64,000 bases of DNA from Burkholderia singularis (lineage in GTDB: Bacteria > Pseudomonadota > Gammaproteobacteria > Burkholderiales > Burkholderiaceae), in contig NZ_FXAN01000036.1 of NCBI RefSeq assembly GCF_900176645.1, positions 46,448 through 110,447 of the forward strand, in the 5' to 3' direction. Below are positions 37,845 to 47,761 of this stretch, in pieces (positions within the stretch are counted from its first letter, which is position 1; every line of letters begins with the position of its first letter). The translations under genes and the position numbers were made by a program. The notes under the pieces were generated by a model, which was not told the DNA's origin, searched no databases, and saw nothing but the letters and a program-made list of their open reading frames with translations.

Positions 37845-40800
37845 TCAGCCACGCCGCAAATCCAGCGTACACGGGAATTCGCGGCTCGCCTCCGCCGGCT
37901 CGACTGCCATCGCACCAGGCGTGTGCCCGATCGACACGAAGCGCGCGAGCCGCCTGCTTTCGGCTTCGTATGCATTTACCGGAAACGTGTCGTAACTGCG
38001 GCCGCCCGGATGCACGACGTGATATTGGCAACCGCCGAGCGAGCGCTGCATCCACGTATCGACGATGTCGAACACGAGCGGGGCATGCACGCCGAGCGTC
38101 GGATGCAGCGCCGATGGCGGCGACCAAGCCTTGTAGCGCACGCCCGCAACGTATGCGCCGGCAAAGCCGGTCGGCTGCAACGGCAGCGCGCGGCCGTTGA
38201 CGCTCACCATGTAGCGGCTGTCGTTCAGGCCGCTCAGATGAACTTCGAGCCGCTCGAGCGATGAATCGACATAGCGCACCGTGCCGCCTACCGCACCTTC
38301 CTCGCCCATCACGTGCCATGGCTCCAGCGCGCCGCGCAACGTCAGTTCGATCCCGCGCACGGCAATCTGCCCGAACAGCGGAAAGCGGAACTCGAAGTGC
38401 GGCGCGAACCACGCAGGATCGAACTCGAAGCCCGCATCGTGCATTTCGGTCAACACATCGTCGAAATCGAGCTTTACGAACGTCGGCAACAGAAAGCGAT
38501 CGTGCAGCGCGGTGCCCCAGCGGGTCAGCGGCGTCGTGTAAGGCGTGCGCCAGAAACGGGCCACCAGCGCACGCAGCAGTAACTGTTGAACGATGCTCAT
38601 CCGCGCGTGCGGCGGCATCTCGAAGGCCCGCAATTCCAGCAGACCGAGACGCCCGGTTGCCGAATCCGGCGAATAGAGCTTGTCGATGCAGAACTCGCTG
38701 CGATGCGTGTTGCCCGTCACATCAATCAGGAGATTACGCAGCACGCGATCGACGAGCCACGGCGGCATGTGCTCGCCGTGGAGCATCTTGTTGCGTCGAA
38801 TCTCGGCAAACGCGATATCGAGTTCGTAGACCTGATCGTTTCGCGCTTCGTCGACGCGCGGCGCCTGGCTCGTCGGTCCGATGAAGAGCCCCGAGAACAG
38901 ATACGACAGCGACGGATGATTGTGCCAATAGGCAATCAGACTCGCGAGCAGATCGGGACGCCGAAGGAAGGGGCTATCGGCGGGCGTCGCACCGCCGAGC
39001 ACGAAATGGTTGCCGCCGCCCGTGCCCACGTGCCGGCCGTCGACCATGAATTTTTCGCTCGACAGCCGTGAGCGGAACGCGGCGTCGTATAAAAATTCGG
39101 TATGCTGGACAAGTTCGTAAAAGTTGTGCGCCGGATGGATGTTGACTTCGATGACGCCAGGATCGGGCGTCACTTGCAGCATCTTGAGCCGCGCGTCGCG
39201 CGGTGGCGGATAACCTTCCAGCACGAGCTTCATATCGAGCGACTCGGCGGTCAATTCCACCGCCGCCAACAAATCGAGATAATGCTCGATCGCGGCCATC
39301 GGCGGCATGAACACATACAGCAAGCCATTGCGCACTTCGACGCAAAGCGCGGTACGGGTGATCCACTTGGCCGATTCGAAGCGCGACGGATAGCGCGCGG
39401 AATCGCACGATTCGTTCCGGCCGGCGATCTCGGCGCCCTCGCCCGTGCGAGCCTGCATCACAGTACGCGCTGCGGCCGCGTGGCCACGTGCCGCGTCGTA
39501 GCCGCGCGATTCATGCCGGTCCAGATAGCGCGCACGCAACGCCGCTGCACCGGGCAACGCGGACTGCGGCGCGAACGGATCGCGCTCGACAAGGTAGGGA
39601 TAATCGCCACTGCTTACCCACGGCAGCGAATCGAGCGGCAGCCGGTAACCCATCGGCGAATCGCCGGGAACCAGATACATCCGCTCGTCGCGGAAAAACC
39701 ATGGCCCAGTCTGCCAGCACGGCCCCGCGAGCGCGGCATTGCCTTCGAGCGGTTCGAGCGGCAATACATAGCCGATCACGCTGTCGAGCTGTTGAGAAAA
39801 CACTCTGCGCAGCCGCGTGCGCTCGAGTTCGTCATCGAGCCGAGCATCGAACGGATCGACGTTTACCGGCAGCCGCCGTTCGCGCCACAGGTAATACCAC
39901 GCGTCTTCATAGCCGGGCGTCACATAATCGCTCGTCACGCCGATACGCATCGCGAGTGCGCGAATGAAGCGTTCGGCATCCGCCGTCGTATATGAAGACG
40001 GCTCGCGCTCGTCGGCGAACCGCGTCGGATCGTGCCAGACGGGCTCACCGTCCGCGCGCCAGAATACCGACAGCGCCCAACGCGGCAACTGCTCGCCCGG
40101 ATACCACTTGCCTTGCCCGAAATGCAGGAAACCACCGGTTCCATATTCGTCGCGCAGCTTCTGGATAAGCGATGTCGCATAACCGCGCTTGGTAGGCCCA
40201 AGCGCGTCGGTGTTCCACTCGGCGCCGTCGCGATCGTCCATCGATACGAAGGTCGGCTCCCCGCCTTGCGTAAGCCGCACGTCGCCCGCATCGAGCGCGG
40301 CGTCGACCCGGCCGCCGAGGCTCAGCACGCGCTGCCATTGCTCGTCGGTATAGGGCTTCGTCACACGCGGCGATTCGTAAATCCGGGTTACCCGCATCTC
40401 ATGTTCGAACTCGACGTCGCACTCGTCGACGAGCCCCTCCACCGGCGCGGCGCTCGTCGGCTGAGGCGTGGCGGCAAGAGGAATGTGCCCTTCTCCCGCG
40501 AGCAGCCCCGAGGTCGGATCGAGCCCGATCCAGCCCGCACCGGGCAAATACACCTCGCACCATGCATGCAGATCGGTGAAATCGGACTCAGTGCCACTTG
40601 GGCCGTCCAGCGATTTCACGTCGGGCGTGAGTTGAATCAGATAGCCGGACACGAAACGTGCTGCCAAGCCGAGACGACGGCAGATTTGCACCAGCAGCCA
40701 GCCACTGTCGCGGCAAGAGCCCGATGCGAGTTTCAACGTCTGCTCGGGCGTCTGCACCCCTGGCTCCAGCCTCACCAGATACCGGATATCGCGCTGAAGC

Positions 40801-41261
40801 CGCTGGTTCAACGCCACCAGGAAATCAATCGTGCGCGCCGGCGTGCGATCGATCGATTCGATATACGAACGAAATACGGTCGACTCGCTCGTTGGCGGGT
40901 CGCACGCGAGATACGGCGCGAGTTCATCGCGCAACGCATCCTCGTAGCAAAACGGAAAGCTTTGTGCACGCTCGTCGAGGAAAAAGTCGAACGGGTTGTA
41001 GACCGACATTTCCGCAACGAGATCGACGACGATCTCGAACGTGCCCGTTTTTTCGGGAAATACGAGCCGCGCAAGATAGTTTGCGAATGGATCTTGTTGC
41101 CAATTGGCGAAATGCGTCGCCGGCTCGACCTTCATCGAGTACGCGAGAATCGGGGTCCGACAATGCGGTGCAGGCCGCAGGCGCACGACTTGCGGCCCGA
41201 GATGAACGGCACGGTCGTAACGGTAACGGGTGACGTGGTGAAGCGCGACGTGGATCGACAT
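37845..41261 (-). CDS. Transglutaminase-DUF2126 fusion protein
   Basis: 1,138 residues. Residues 1-300 form a transglutaminase module (MSIHVALHHVTRYRYDRAVH start) with triad C183 (GSCRDSGWLL), H232 (DLHAWCEVY) and D248 (GLDPTSG). The rest is DUF2126, with GGEPTFVSMDDRDGAEWN, GKWYPGEQLPRWALS, GYRLPLDSLPW, GTGGGNHFVLGGAT and HPGGRSYDTFPVN. DUF2126 has a glutamine-synthetase-like COOH-NH2 ligase fold, so the chain couples peptide cleavage or amidation with ligation. It starts 2 nt from the stop of the upstream transglutaminase gene. Confidence 0.88.
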   Translation of the reverse strand: MSIHVALHHVTRYRYDRAVHLGPQVVRLRPAPHCRTPILAYSMKVEPATHFANWQQDPFANYLARLVFPEKTGTFEIVVDLVAEMSVYNPFDFFLDERAQSFPFCYEDALRDELAPYLACDPPTSESTVFRSYIESIDRTPARTIDFLVALNQRLQRDIRYLVRLEPGVQTPEQTLKLASGSCRDSGWLLVQICRRLGLAARFVSGYLIQLTPDVKSLDGPSGTESDFTDLHAWCEVYLPGAGWIGLDPTSGLLAGEGHIPLAATPQPTSAAPVEGLVDECDVEFEHEMRVTRIYESPRVTKPYTDEQWQRVLSLGGRVDAALDAGDVRLTQGGEPTFVSMDDRDGAEWNTDALGPTKRGYATSLIQKLRDEYGTGGFLHFGQGKWYPGEQLPRWALSVFWRADGEPVWHDPTRFADEREPSSYTTADAERFIRALAMRIGVTSDYVTPGYEDAWYYLWRERRLPVNVDPFDARLDDELERTRLRRVFSQQLDSVIGYVLPLEPLEGNAALAGPCWQTGPWFFRDERMYLVPGDSPMGYRLPLDSLPWVSSGDYPYLVERDPFAPQSALPGAAALRARYLDRHESRGYDAARGHAAAARTVMQARTGEGAEIAGRNESCDSARYPSRFESAKWITRTALCVEVRNGLLYVFMPPMAAIEHYLDLLAAVELTAESLDMKLVLEGYPPPRDARLKMLQVTPDPGVIEVNIHPAHNFYELVQHTEFLYDAAFRSRLSSEKFMVDGRHVGTGGGNHFVLGGATPADSPFLRRPDLLASLIAYWHNHPSLSYLFSGLFIGPTSQAPRVDEARNDQVYELDIAFAEIRRNKMLHGEHMPPWLVDRVLRNLLIDVTGNTHRSEFCIDKLYSPDSATGRLGLLELRAFEMPPHARMSIVQQLLLRALVARFWRTPYTTPLTRWGTALHDRFLLPTFVKLDFDDVLTEMHDAGFEFDPAWFAPHFEFRFPLFGQIAVRGIELTLRGALEPWHVMGEEGAVGGTVRYVDSSLERLEVHLSGLNDSRYMVSVNGRALPLQPTGFAGAYVAGVRYKAWSPPSALHPTLGVHAPLVFDIVDTWMQRSLGGCQYHVVHPGGRSYDTFPVNAYEAESRRLARFVSIGHTPGAMAVEPAEASREFPCTLDLRRG

Positions 41262-41263
41262 GG

Positions 41264-42232
41264 TCAGACAAGCTCCGGCGATTGGATCACGCTTATCACG
41301 ACGTCCGCGAGCTTTGCTCCGAAACCGTGGACCGGCATCGTATCGCGATAATCGAGGCCCGCCGCTGTCCGCACGTAGCGCTCGTCCGGGCAGCGGTTCA
41401 TGAACGGATCGAAACCGACCCAGCCAAGCCCTTCGACATACGCTTCAGCCCATGCATGGCCGGCTTGCGACGGCATCACGCCCGACAAAGCGTGATGCCG
41501 GGCCGCGCTCGGCTGCCGGGCTGCATCGCCCTGCGCCATGCGCGTTGCGTCCGCATCGAGCGTCTGCGCGTCTTGCTGCCGCATCTGCATCGTCTGCTGC
41601 GCGGCGCCGCTTGCCTGGTGCATCGTCTCGACAGCACGTTGCATCGGGACGTCGGTCAGCAAATAGCCCGCCACGTAGCGCGCCGGGATCTTCAGCGCGC
41701 GCGCCGCCGCGACGAACACATGAGCATGATCGCGGCTCGTGCCAACACCGCTTTGCAGCACGGTCTGCGCATCGCGCGGCGTCGGCGGTACATTCGGGTC
41801 ATATGCGATTCGTCCATGCACTTCGGTCATCAGCCAGTGCAGCGCATCCAGGCTGCGATGCTCGATTGGCAGCGCCGCCGCGAGCGCGCGAATCGCCTCG
41901 CCCGCGCGCGTCAGCTCGGTGGTGCGCTCGAACAGCCATGGCGGTGCATAGCCGTCATTCTGGCCAAGAATGCCTGCGCGGTCCTGCGTCTCGACGACGC
42001 CTGCCGCCACGATGACGACCTCCGCTTTGTCGCGCTCATGCCGCATGAGATCGACCCGGTTACCGAATCCGTCTGCATAACTGAGTGATGGTTCGACGCC
42101 GTCGACCGTCACCTGCCACGCCCGCACGGTCTGGGATGGGCCGCTTTGTGGGCGCAACCGCAAGCGCTGCAGCGCATGGGTGGCGTGTTCGTCGAACTGG
42201 AAACGCGAAAGATGGCGAATGGCAAGACGCAT
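41264..42232 (-). CDS. Transglutaminase-like protein with Ser replacing the catalytic Cys
   Basis: 322 residues, start ATG 42230-42232 (MRLAIRHLSRFQFDEHATHAL). The fold and the other active-site residues are conserved: H259 in AGHAWAEAYV and D275 in GFDPF. The nucleophile position in SGVGTSRDHAHVF reads Ser (S166), where relatives have Cys in a VCQDHAH motif. The codon is AGC on the minus strand and needs more than one silent drift to return to TGC. An insertion of about 55 residues rich in Gln, Ala and Met (200-256) separates the Ser and His parts. It may be a pseudoenzyme or a serine-type variant. It lies 8 nt from the alpha-E gene. Confidence 0.85.
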   Translation of the reverse strand: MRLAIRHLSRFQFDEHATHALQRLRLRPQSGPSQTVRAWQVTVDGVEPSLSYADGFGNRVDLMRHERDKAEVVIVAAGVVETQDRAGILGQNDGYAPPWLFERTTELTRAGEAIRALAAALPIEHRSLDALHWLMTEVHGRIAYDPNVPPTPRDAQTVLQSGVGTSRDHAHVFVAAARALKIPARYVAGYLLTDVPMQRAVETMHQASGAAQQTMQMRQQDAQTLDADATRMAQGDAARQPSAARHHALSGVMPSQAGHAWAEAYVEGLGWVGFDPFMNRCPDERYVRTAAGLDYRDTMPVHGFGAKLADVVISVIQSPELV

Positions 42233-42240
42233 GGCTGTTC

Positions 42241-43182
42241 TCAGTCGAAGTTGTAGGCTTGGGCGATTTCGACGCCGAGACTGTTGTTCTTGGCGATAAA
42301 ATCCGTCAGAAACTCGTGCAGCCCGCTCTTGAAAATGCGTTGAACCGTATTGTCCTCGAGCGACTGCTTGATTTTGGCCGCGGTCTCGTGACAAGCGTGC
42401 GTGACGCCATAATCATTCGCGAGATGGCCGAGACTCGACGTCACATGGCCGTAACAGAAACGCAGCGAGCGCGGCATCCGGCCGTTGAGAATCAGGTAGT
42501 CGGCAATGTTGAGCGGCTTGTACTGGACGTCATAGACCCAGCGGTAAGACCGGTGCGCGGCGACGCAGCGCAGAATCGATTCCCACTGGTAGTTGTCGAG
42601 CATCGTGCCGACGTGCGACACCGAGGGCAGCAGCAGGTGATACTTGACGTCGAGAATTCGCGCGGTGTTGTCCGCGCGTTCGATGAACGCGCCGATCTGC
42701 GCGAAATCGAAAATCTCGTTGCGCAGCATCGTGCTGTAGAAACTGCCGAGAATCAGTGCGGTCTCGCGCTTGATCTCGTCGAGAATGGCCGGCAATCCGC
42801 TCGCCAGAATCGGCTGCGCAAGGCCGCGCCTGATCGCCAGCCACGCACCGTTCACACTTTCCCAGGCCTCGCGCGTGAGGGCCGTGCGGACCATCCGTGC
42901 GTTCGAGCGAGCGCTTTCGATACATGAGAGCACGCTCGATGGATTGTCTCGATCGCGCAGCAGATAATCGGTGACCGTATCAGCCGCATAAGTTTCGTAC
43001 TTCTGCCGATAACCGTCGTCGGCACCCGAACTGACGAGTACCGACGACCATTCCGCCGGCGCATCCGCGGTGCGCGTGAGCGCCATCCGCAACCCCGCAT
43101 CGACGATACGCGCGGTATTTTCCGCTCGCTCGATATAGCGGTACATCCAGTAAAGTCCGCTTGCTGTCCGTCCGAGAAGCAT
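42241..43182 (-). CDS. Alpha-E domain protein (DUF403)
   Basis: A 313-residue, mainly alpha-helical protein starting MLLGRTASGLYWMYRYIERAENTARIVDAG, with SARSNARMVRTALTREAWESVN and RADNTARILDVKYHLLLP. These conserved Arg/Glu-rich helices define the alpha-E family, which always accompanies circularly permuted ATP-grasp and transglutaminase genes and is thought to assist them. No catalytic residues are established. It follows the ATP-grasp gene after 121 nt. Confidence 0.88.
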   Translation of the reverse strand: MLLGRTASGLYWMYRYIERAENTARIVDAGLRMALTRTADAPAEWSSVLVSSGADDGYRQKYETYAADTVTDYLLRDRDNPSSVLSCIESARSNARMVRTALTREAWESVNGAWLAIRRGLAQPILASGLPAILDEIKRETALILGSFYSTMLRNEIFDFAQIGAFIERADNTARILDVKYHLLLPSVSHVGTMLDNYQWESILRCVAAHRSYRWVYDVQYKPLNIADYLILNGRMPRSLRFCYGHVTSSLGHLANDYGVTHACHETAAKIKQSLEDNTVQRIFKSGLHEFLTDFIAKNNSLGVEIAQAYNFD

Positions 43183-43303
43183 GGTGTTTCATCCACTGAT
43201 CGTTATTCGGTCCGGCGCGTCTGCGCGCGCCGCCTGCGCACGCCGGCCAGCGTGCGCATCGCTCGTGTCATCGCGCATGTCCGGCACGTGCCGGGCATGC
43301 GCG

Positions 43304-44719
43304 TCAGTCAGCGAGCACCCAGGTATCCTTGGTGCCGCCGCCCTGACTCGAATTGACGACGAGCGACCCCTCCTTCAGCGCAACCCGCGTCAAGCCGCCT
43401 GGCGTGATGCGGATACGATCCGAAACCAGCACGAACGGTCTTAGATCGACGTGACGCGGCGCGAGCCCCTTCTCGGTCAGGATCGGCGTTGTCGATAATG
43501 CAAGCGTCGGCTGCGCGATATAGTTCGATGGCTTCGCGCGCAGCTTGGCCGCGAATGCGTCACGCTCGGCTTTCGATGCGGCTGGGCCAACCAGCATTCC
43601 GTATCCCCCCGAGCCGTGCACTTCCTTCACGACGAGTTCGTCGAGGTGCGCGAGCACGTAATCCAGGCTGTCGTCCTCGGCGCAGCGCCAAGTCGGCACG
43701 TTCTCCAGCAACGCCTTGCGGCCGGTGTAGAACTCCACGATCTCCGGCATATACGAATAAATCGCCTTGTCATCCGCGATGCCGGTGCCTGGCGCGTTCG
43801 CGATCGTGATATTGCCGGCACGGTAGACATCCATGATGCCCGCCACGCCGAGCACCGAGTCGGGCCTGAAGGTGAGCGGATCGAGGAACGCATCGTCGAG
43901 GCGGCGGTACAGCACATCGATCGCCCTGAAACCTTCGGTCGTGCGCATCGCGACGCGATCGTCGATCACCTGCAGATCGCTGCCTTCGACGAGATGCACC
44001 CCCATCTGATCGGCAAGGAACGCGTGCTCGTAATAAGCGGAATTGTGAATACCCGGGGTGAGTACCGCGACGGTCGGGTTGTCGGCATTGCCGCCCGGCG
44101 GACACACGGCCGCGAGTGACTGGCGCAGGAGCTGCGGATAGGTTTCGACGGGACGCACCTTTACCTGCTGGAACAGCTCGGGAAAGAGCTGCATCATCGT
44201 TTCGCGGTTTTCGAGCATGTACGACACGCCCGATGGCGTGCGCGCGTTGTCCTCGAGTACGTAGAACTGATTTTCCGCAGTCCGGACGATATCGACGCCG
44301 ATGATGTGCGTGTAAACGTTTCCTGGCGGACGGAAATCGATCATTTCCGGCAAAAACGCCTCGTTATGCGAAATCAAGTGCTTCGGCACGATCCCCGCGC
44401 GCACGATCTCCTGGCGGTGATAAATGTCGTCGAGAAACGCATTGAGCGCCATCACGCGCTGCTCGATGCCTTGCGACAGCCTGTTCCACTCCTGTCCGGA
44501 AATAATCCTCGGCACGATGTCGAACGGAATCAGCCGTTCTGCGGCTTCGACATCGCCATAGACGGCGAACGTAATGCCCGTCTTGCGGAACACGCCTTCC
44601 GCGTCGTGCGCCTTCTGCGCGAGGCTCGCGGGATCCTGCGTATCGAGCCATTGTTTCAAGCGCTCATAGGGCGCTCGAACACTATCGCCGGGTTTCAACA
44701 TTTCATCGAATGGCTTCAT
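43304..44719 (-). CDS. Circularly permuted ATP-grasp protein
   Basis: 471 residues, the stand-alone version of the ligase domain, with IGVDIVRTAENQFYVLEDNART, PSGVSYMLENRETMM, VAVLTPGIHNSAYYEHAFLA, ANAPGTGIADDKAIYSYMP and KEVHGSGGYGMLVGP. I chose ATG 44717-44719 (MKPFDEMLKPG) because GGAG lies 9 nt ahead of it; ATG 44734 would add five residues. It is the first gene of the minus-strand locus, and a Fur box lies about 340 nt upstream, closer to the divergent gene. Confidence 0.88.
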   Translation of the reverse strand: MKPFDEMLKPGDSVRAPYERLKQWLDTQDPASLAQKAHDAEGVFRKTGITFAVYGDVEAAERLIPFDIVPRIISGQEWNRLSQGIEQRVMALNAFLDDIYHRQEIVRAGIVPKHLISHNEAFLPEMIDFRPPGNVYTHIIGVDIVRTAENQFYVLEDNARTPSGVSYMLENRETMMQLFPELFQQVKVRPVETYPQLLRQSLAAVCPPGGNADNPTVAVLTPGIHNSAYYEHAFLADQMGVHLVEGSDLQVIDDRVAMRTTEGFRAIDVLYRRLDDAFLDPLTFRPDSVLGVAGIMDVYRAGNITIANAPGTGIADDKAIYSYMPEIVEFYTGRKALLENVPTWRCAEDDSLDYVLAHLDELVVKEVHGSGGYGMLVGPAASKAERDAFAAKLRAKPSNYIAQPTLALSTTPILTEKGLAPRHVDLRPFVLVSDRIRITPGGLTRVALKEGSLVVNSSQGGGTKDTWVLAD

Positions 44720-45166
44720 CGAAGAGTTCTCCATCGTTTGCTCGGCACCTGTCGATGCCGTACCGGCGTTATGTTTCGCGAGCAAAGAGCGTGCCTTGTA
44801 TGAATCCGTCTCCCGGTTTGATTCGGCACTTTTGCGCAGCACGCCGCACCATGACGGTGCAGCCGCCCGTGGTCCGCATGCGCTGACTCGGCGCAATCGG
44901 CTTCGCCCGCGAGAATAGCGTCGCAGATTTCCATCGCATCTGTCTATGCGGGAAGTTGCTTCGTTCTCCGATGAATGTGTGCTTGCCGATTTTTTCCCAC
45001 AGGGCTTGCGCAACGCAGCATGCATAGCCGTGCTGCCGTCAAATCCCCAATTTATAAATGAGAATCATTTGCATTTATAAAAAAATGGCGCGATGATAGC
45101 GCTTGTTACTCGCCCGTTGCGTGGCCACACACATCACGGGCCGCGCCAATTTCAGGAGGCTCATTC
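44720..45166. other. Divergent intergenic region with Fur box
   Basis: 447 bp between the ATP-grasp locus (minus) and the small gene at 45167 (plus). Apart from the Fur box near 45057 I see no gene. The segment 45040-45095 is AT-rich and probably contains the promoter of the plus-strand gene. Confidence 0.5.
45054..45072. promoter_or_regulatory. Fur box
   Basis: The palindromic core AATGAGAATCATT (45057-45069) matches 12 of 13 positions of the Fur consensus core AATGATAATCATT and is flanked by AT-rich sequence. It lies about 97 nt before the start at 45167, so iron repression of that gene is likely. Confidence 0.75.
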
Positions 45167-45652
45167 ATGAATATCCGCGATACCCTGCGAAACGCCGCGC
45201 CAGCAGACGATACCGTCGACGGCCTGAGCATCGACGATGCTGAACGCATCGTACTGACAGCCATGCGCTCATGGCTGCGATGCGCGAACCTCAGTGCCGC
45301 GCATCGCGAACCGCCATCATGGCGCAACGTGCTGGCCGACGCGGGTCTGCACACCGACGGCCTCGTTCATTTCGACATGCTGATGCGCTTTCTGCAGTGC
45401 GACGCCAATTGTCCGCGCGATGAGCGATGCCACTGCCGAGACCGGCTTGCGATAGACGAAGCGATGCTGCTGCAAGCGCTTGCGGATTTGCAGTCTGCCC
45501 GCAGCGAAGCCGCATTGCGCGCACTCGCGCATTGGCTGCCGCGCTGTCCGGACAGCGGCGTACTGAAGATCGCCCGGTGGTTTTCGATCGCGCTGCTCGA
45601 CGCCGGGCTTGCGATCCGCTCCACAACACAACCGAAGCCTTATATCCATTGA
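45167..45652 (+). CDS. Small Cys-rich protein downstream of a Fur box, unknown function
   Basis: A 161-residue protein without signal peptide or membrane segment. It contains a cysteine cluster, CDANCPRDERCHC (about residues 73-85), followed by helical sequence (AMLLQALADLQSARSEAALRAL). AGGAGG lies 6-7 nt before the ATG, an excellent ribosome site. I do not recognise the family. The Fur box ahead of it and the CxxxC...CxC pattern suggest an iron-responsive metal-binding or Fe-S protein, but this is inference. Confidence 0.7.
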   Translation: MNIRDTLRNAAPADDTVDGLSIDDAERIVLTAMRSWLRCANLSAAHREPPSWRNVLADAGLHTDGLVHFDMLMRFLQCDANCPRDERCHCRDRLAIDEAMLLQALADLQSARSEAALRALAHWLPRCPDSGVLKIARWFSIALLDAGLAIRSTTQPKPYIH

Positions 45653-45828
45653 TGCACCCGATAAAAGCTTCGTCGTAAAGCCCCGAAGTTTCGTGGTAAC
45701 GGTTCCTACTGAGCTTGCATAGGCTAAAACGGCTTCGCCGGTCCATTGTTCGACATCCGAAATGAGCAGCGCGGTTTCGAGCGATACGCCGTGTGTGTCG
45801 CACTGTTTACCATCAGGAGGAACATTCA

Positions 45829-46908
45829 ATGACGACTTTTATCGATGCATCGTCGCGCCGCCGAGCGAGCCGCCTCGTCTTGCTCGCCGTATCCCTGGCC
45901 GTCCAGATCGCGCCCATGAACAAAGCCAATGCGCATGGCGCCGTCGGCTTTCCAATCGCCCGGCAATACCAATGCCACCTCGACGGCGGCTACTGGGACC
46001 CGCCCGATGGCTCCGGAATTCCCTATGAGGACTGCCGAACCGCGTTTCGCGCCGGCAATAACTCGGCCTACCCGTTTACGCAATGGAATGAAGTGTCCGC
46101 AAATCCGGTCGGCCAGGGCAACGATCTCACGAAGCTAAAAGCGGCCGTGCCGGACGGCACGCTGTGCGCGGGCGGCGACCCCGCGAAAGTGGGCCTCGAC
46201 AAGGCGCCAACTGCGCTCTGGCGCAAAACGCAACTGACGCCGATCAACGGGCACGTGGAACTCGTATGGGAAAACACCACCTCGCATAATCCGGCGCGCA
46301 TGCGCGTGTTCATCTCGAATCCATCGTATGATCCTGCGCAGCCGCTACGCTGGAGCGACCTGACGCAAATCTACGACGCCCCGGCGCCCGCCCCCATCCC
46401 CGCAAACGGCGCGGGCCACCTGCCCGGCACGATCAGCTCGTTCTACAAGCTGGATGTGACGCTCCCGCCTGGCCGCACCGGCGATGCCGTGCTGTACAGC
46501 TACTGGCAGCGCATCGACCCCGGCAATGAAGGGTTTTTCAATTGCAGCGACGTGACGATCGCTGCGGACTCGCACGCATCCGGCTTCCAATGGATCGCTG
46601 CACGCAACTTCGTTGAGTCGAGCCTCACTCCGCGCGAGGGCGAACAGGTTCGTTTTCGTGTGATGAGCAATGATGCGCGCGGCACGGAGGTCGTCGATAT
46701 TCGCGTTCCGATCTCATCGGCCAATGCCAACCGTAGCGTATGGGCCAAGCAACTCGCCGATCAGGTGAACAGCCGCTATGGCCAATTCGCGCGAATCGGC
46801 GTGCGCTCGGGCAACACGATCGCCTTCGACTCGACCAACATCGGCGCAAACAAGGTCTGGTTGTCGCCGAACCATGCCAGCGCAATCGAAATCGTCGGCG
46901 CACGCTGA
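45829..46908 (+). CDS. AA10 lytic polysaccharide monooxygenase (chitin-binding protein type)
   Basis: A 359-residue secreted copper oxidase that breaks chitin or cellulose. The signal peptide ends NKANA, so the mature protein begins with His (H36, in HGAVGFPIARQYQCHLDGG), the first half of the histidine brace. The second His is H153 in NTTSHNPARMRVFI. The catalytic domain runs to about 225. The C-terminal part, with TPREGEQVRFRVMSNDARG and VWAKQLADQVNSRYGQFARIGV, resembles the second domain of GbpA-type adhesins. I chose ATG 45829 because AGGAGG precedes it; a longer frame begins at 45793. No classical chitin-binding module is seen. Confidence 0.9.
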   Translation: MTTFIDASSRRRASRLVLLAVSLAVQIAPMNKANAHGAVGFPIARQYQCHLDGGYWDPPDGSGIPYEDCRTAFRAGNNSAYPFTQWNEVSANPVGQGNDLTKLKAAVPDGTLCAGGDPAKVGLDKAPTALWRKTQLTPINGHVELVWENTTSHNPARMRVFISNPSYDPAQPLRWSDLTQIYDAPAPAPIPANGAGHLPGTISSFYKLDVTLPPGRTGDAVLYSYWQRIDPGNEGFFNCSDVTIAADSHASGFQWIAARNFVESSLTPREGEQVRFRVMSNDARGTEVVDIRVPISSANANRSVWAKQLADQVNSRYGQFARIGVRSGNTIAFDSTNIGANKVWLSPNHASAIEIVGAR

Positions 46909-47035
46909 ATCGCATTGCCGCGCTTCGGATAGAAATTGGCGATTCCCATCATTAAAACATGCAATTTCACAATAATTGGTCGAATCGCCATACTGACGCT
47001 TCCTGATCACACTTCGATTCAAAAGGAAGCACGCA

Positions 47036-47599
47036 ATGCCGATCATCAACACCCAGATCAAACCGTTCAAAGCCACTGCATACCACAACGGCGATTTCGT
47101 ACCGGTCAGCGACGAGACGTTGAAGGGTAAGTGGTCCGTCGTCGTATTCTATCCGGCCGATTTCACGTTCGTTTGCCCGACCGAGCTTGGCGACCTGGCC
47201 GATCGTTACGCCGAATTCCAAAAACTGGGCGTTGAAATCTATGCGGTTTCGACCGATACGCACTTCACACATAAAGCTTGGCACGACACGTCGGACACGA
47301 TCTCGAAGATCAAATATCCGATGATCGGCGATCCGACGCTCACGATCTCACGTAACTTCGACGTACTGATCGAAGAAGAAGGCATGGCGCTGCGCGGCAC
47401 GTTCGTGATCAATCCCGAAGGCGAAATCAAGCTTTGCGAAATCCATGACAACGGCATCGGCCGCGATGCCGGCGAACTGCTGCGCAAGGTGCAGGCAGCG
47501 CAGTACATCGCCGCTCATCCAGGTGAAGTCTGCCCTGCGAAATGGACGCCCGGCGCCGATACGCTCACGCCTTCGCTCGATCTGATCGGCAAGATCTAA
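47036..47599 (+). CDS. ahpC: Alkyl hydroperoxide reductase subunit C (peroxiredoxin)
   Basis: A 187-residue typical 2-Cys peroxiredoxin of the E. coli AhpC type. The peroxidatic Cys is C47 in [11 protein letters not shown], the resolving Cys is C166 in GEVCPAKW, and the protein ends in LDLIGKI. It reduces H2O2 and organic peroxides, and AhpF, encoded 162 nt downstream, reduces it. AAGGA lies about 9 nt before the ATG. OxyR control is usual for the family; I did not identify a binding site. Confidence 0.97.
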   Translation: MPIINTQIKPFKATAYHNGDFVPVSDETLKGKWSVVVFYPADFTFVCPTELGDLADRYAEFQKLGVEIYAVSTDTHFTHKAWHDTSDTISKIKYPMIGDPTLTISRNFDVLIEEEGMALRGTFVINPEGEIKLCEIHDNGIGRDAGELLRKVQAAQYIAAHPGEVCPAKWTPGADTLTPSLDLIGKI

Positions 47600-47761
47600 G
47601 CTCACGCGGCGGCTCGTGCGCGGTGCGTTCCGGGCCGCGCGGCGCAATCCGTCGCATCGCTTCAACGCTCTCCGCTCGGCATCACACGCATTAGCGCCGG
47701 TCACGGCGCGTTACAAACCAGCGGCAAGACCTTCCCCTATCATTATGGAATCCGAATCGTC

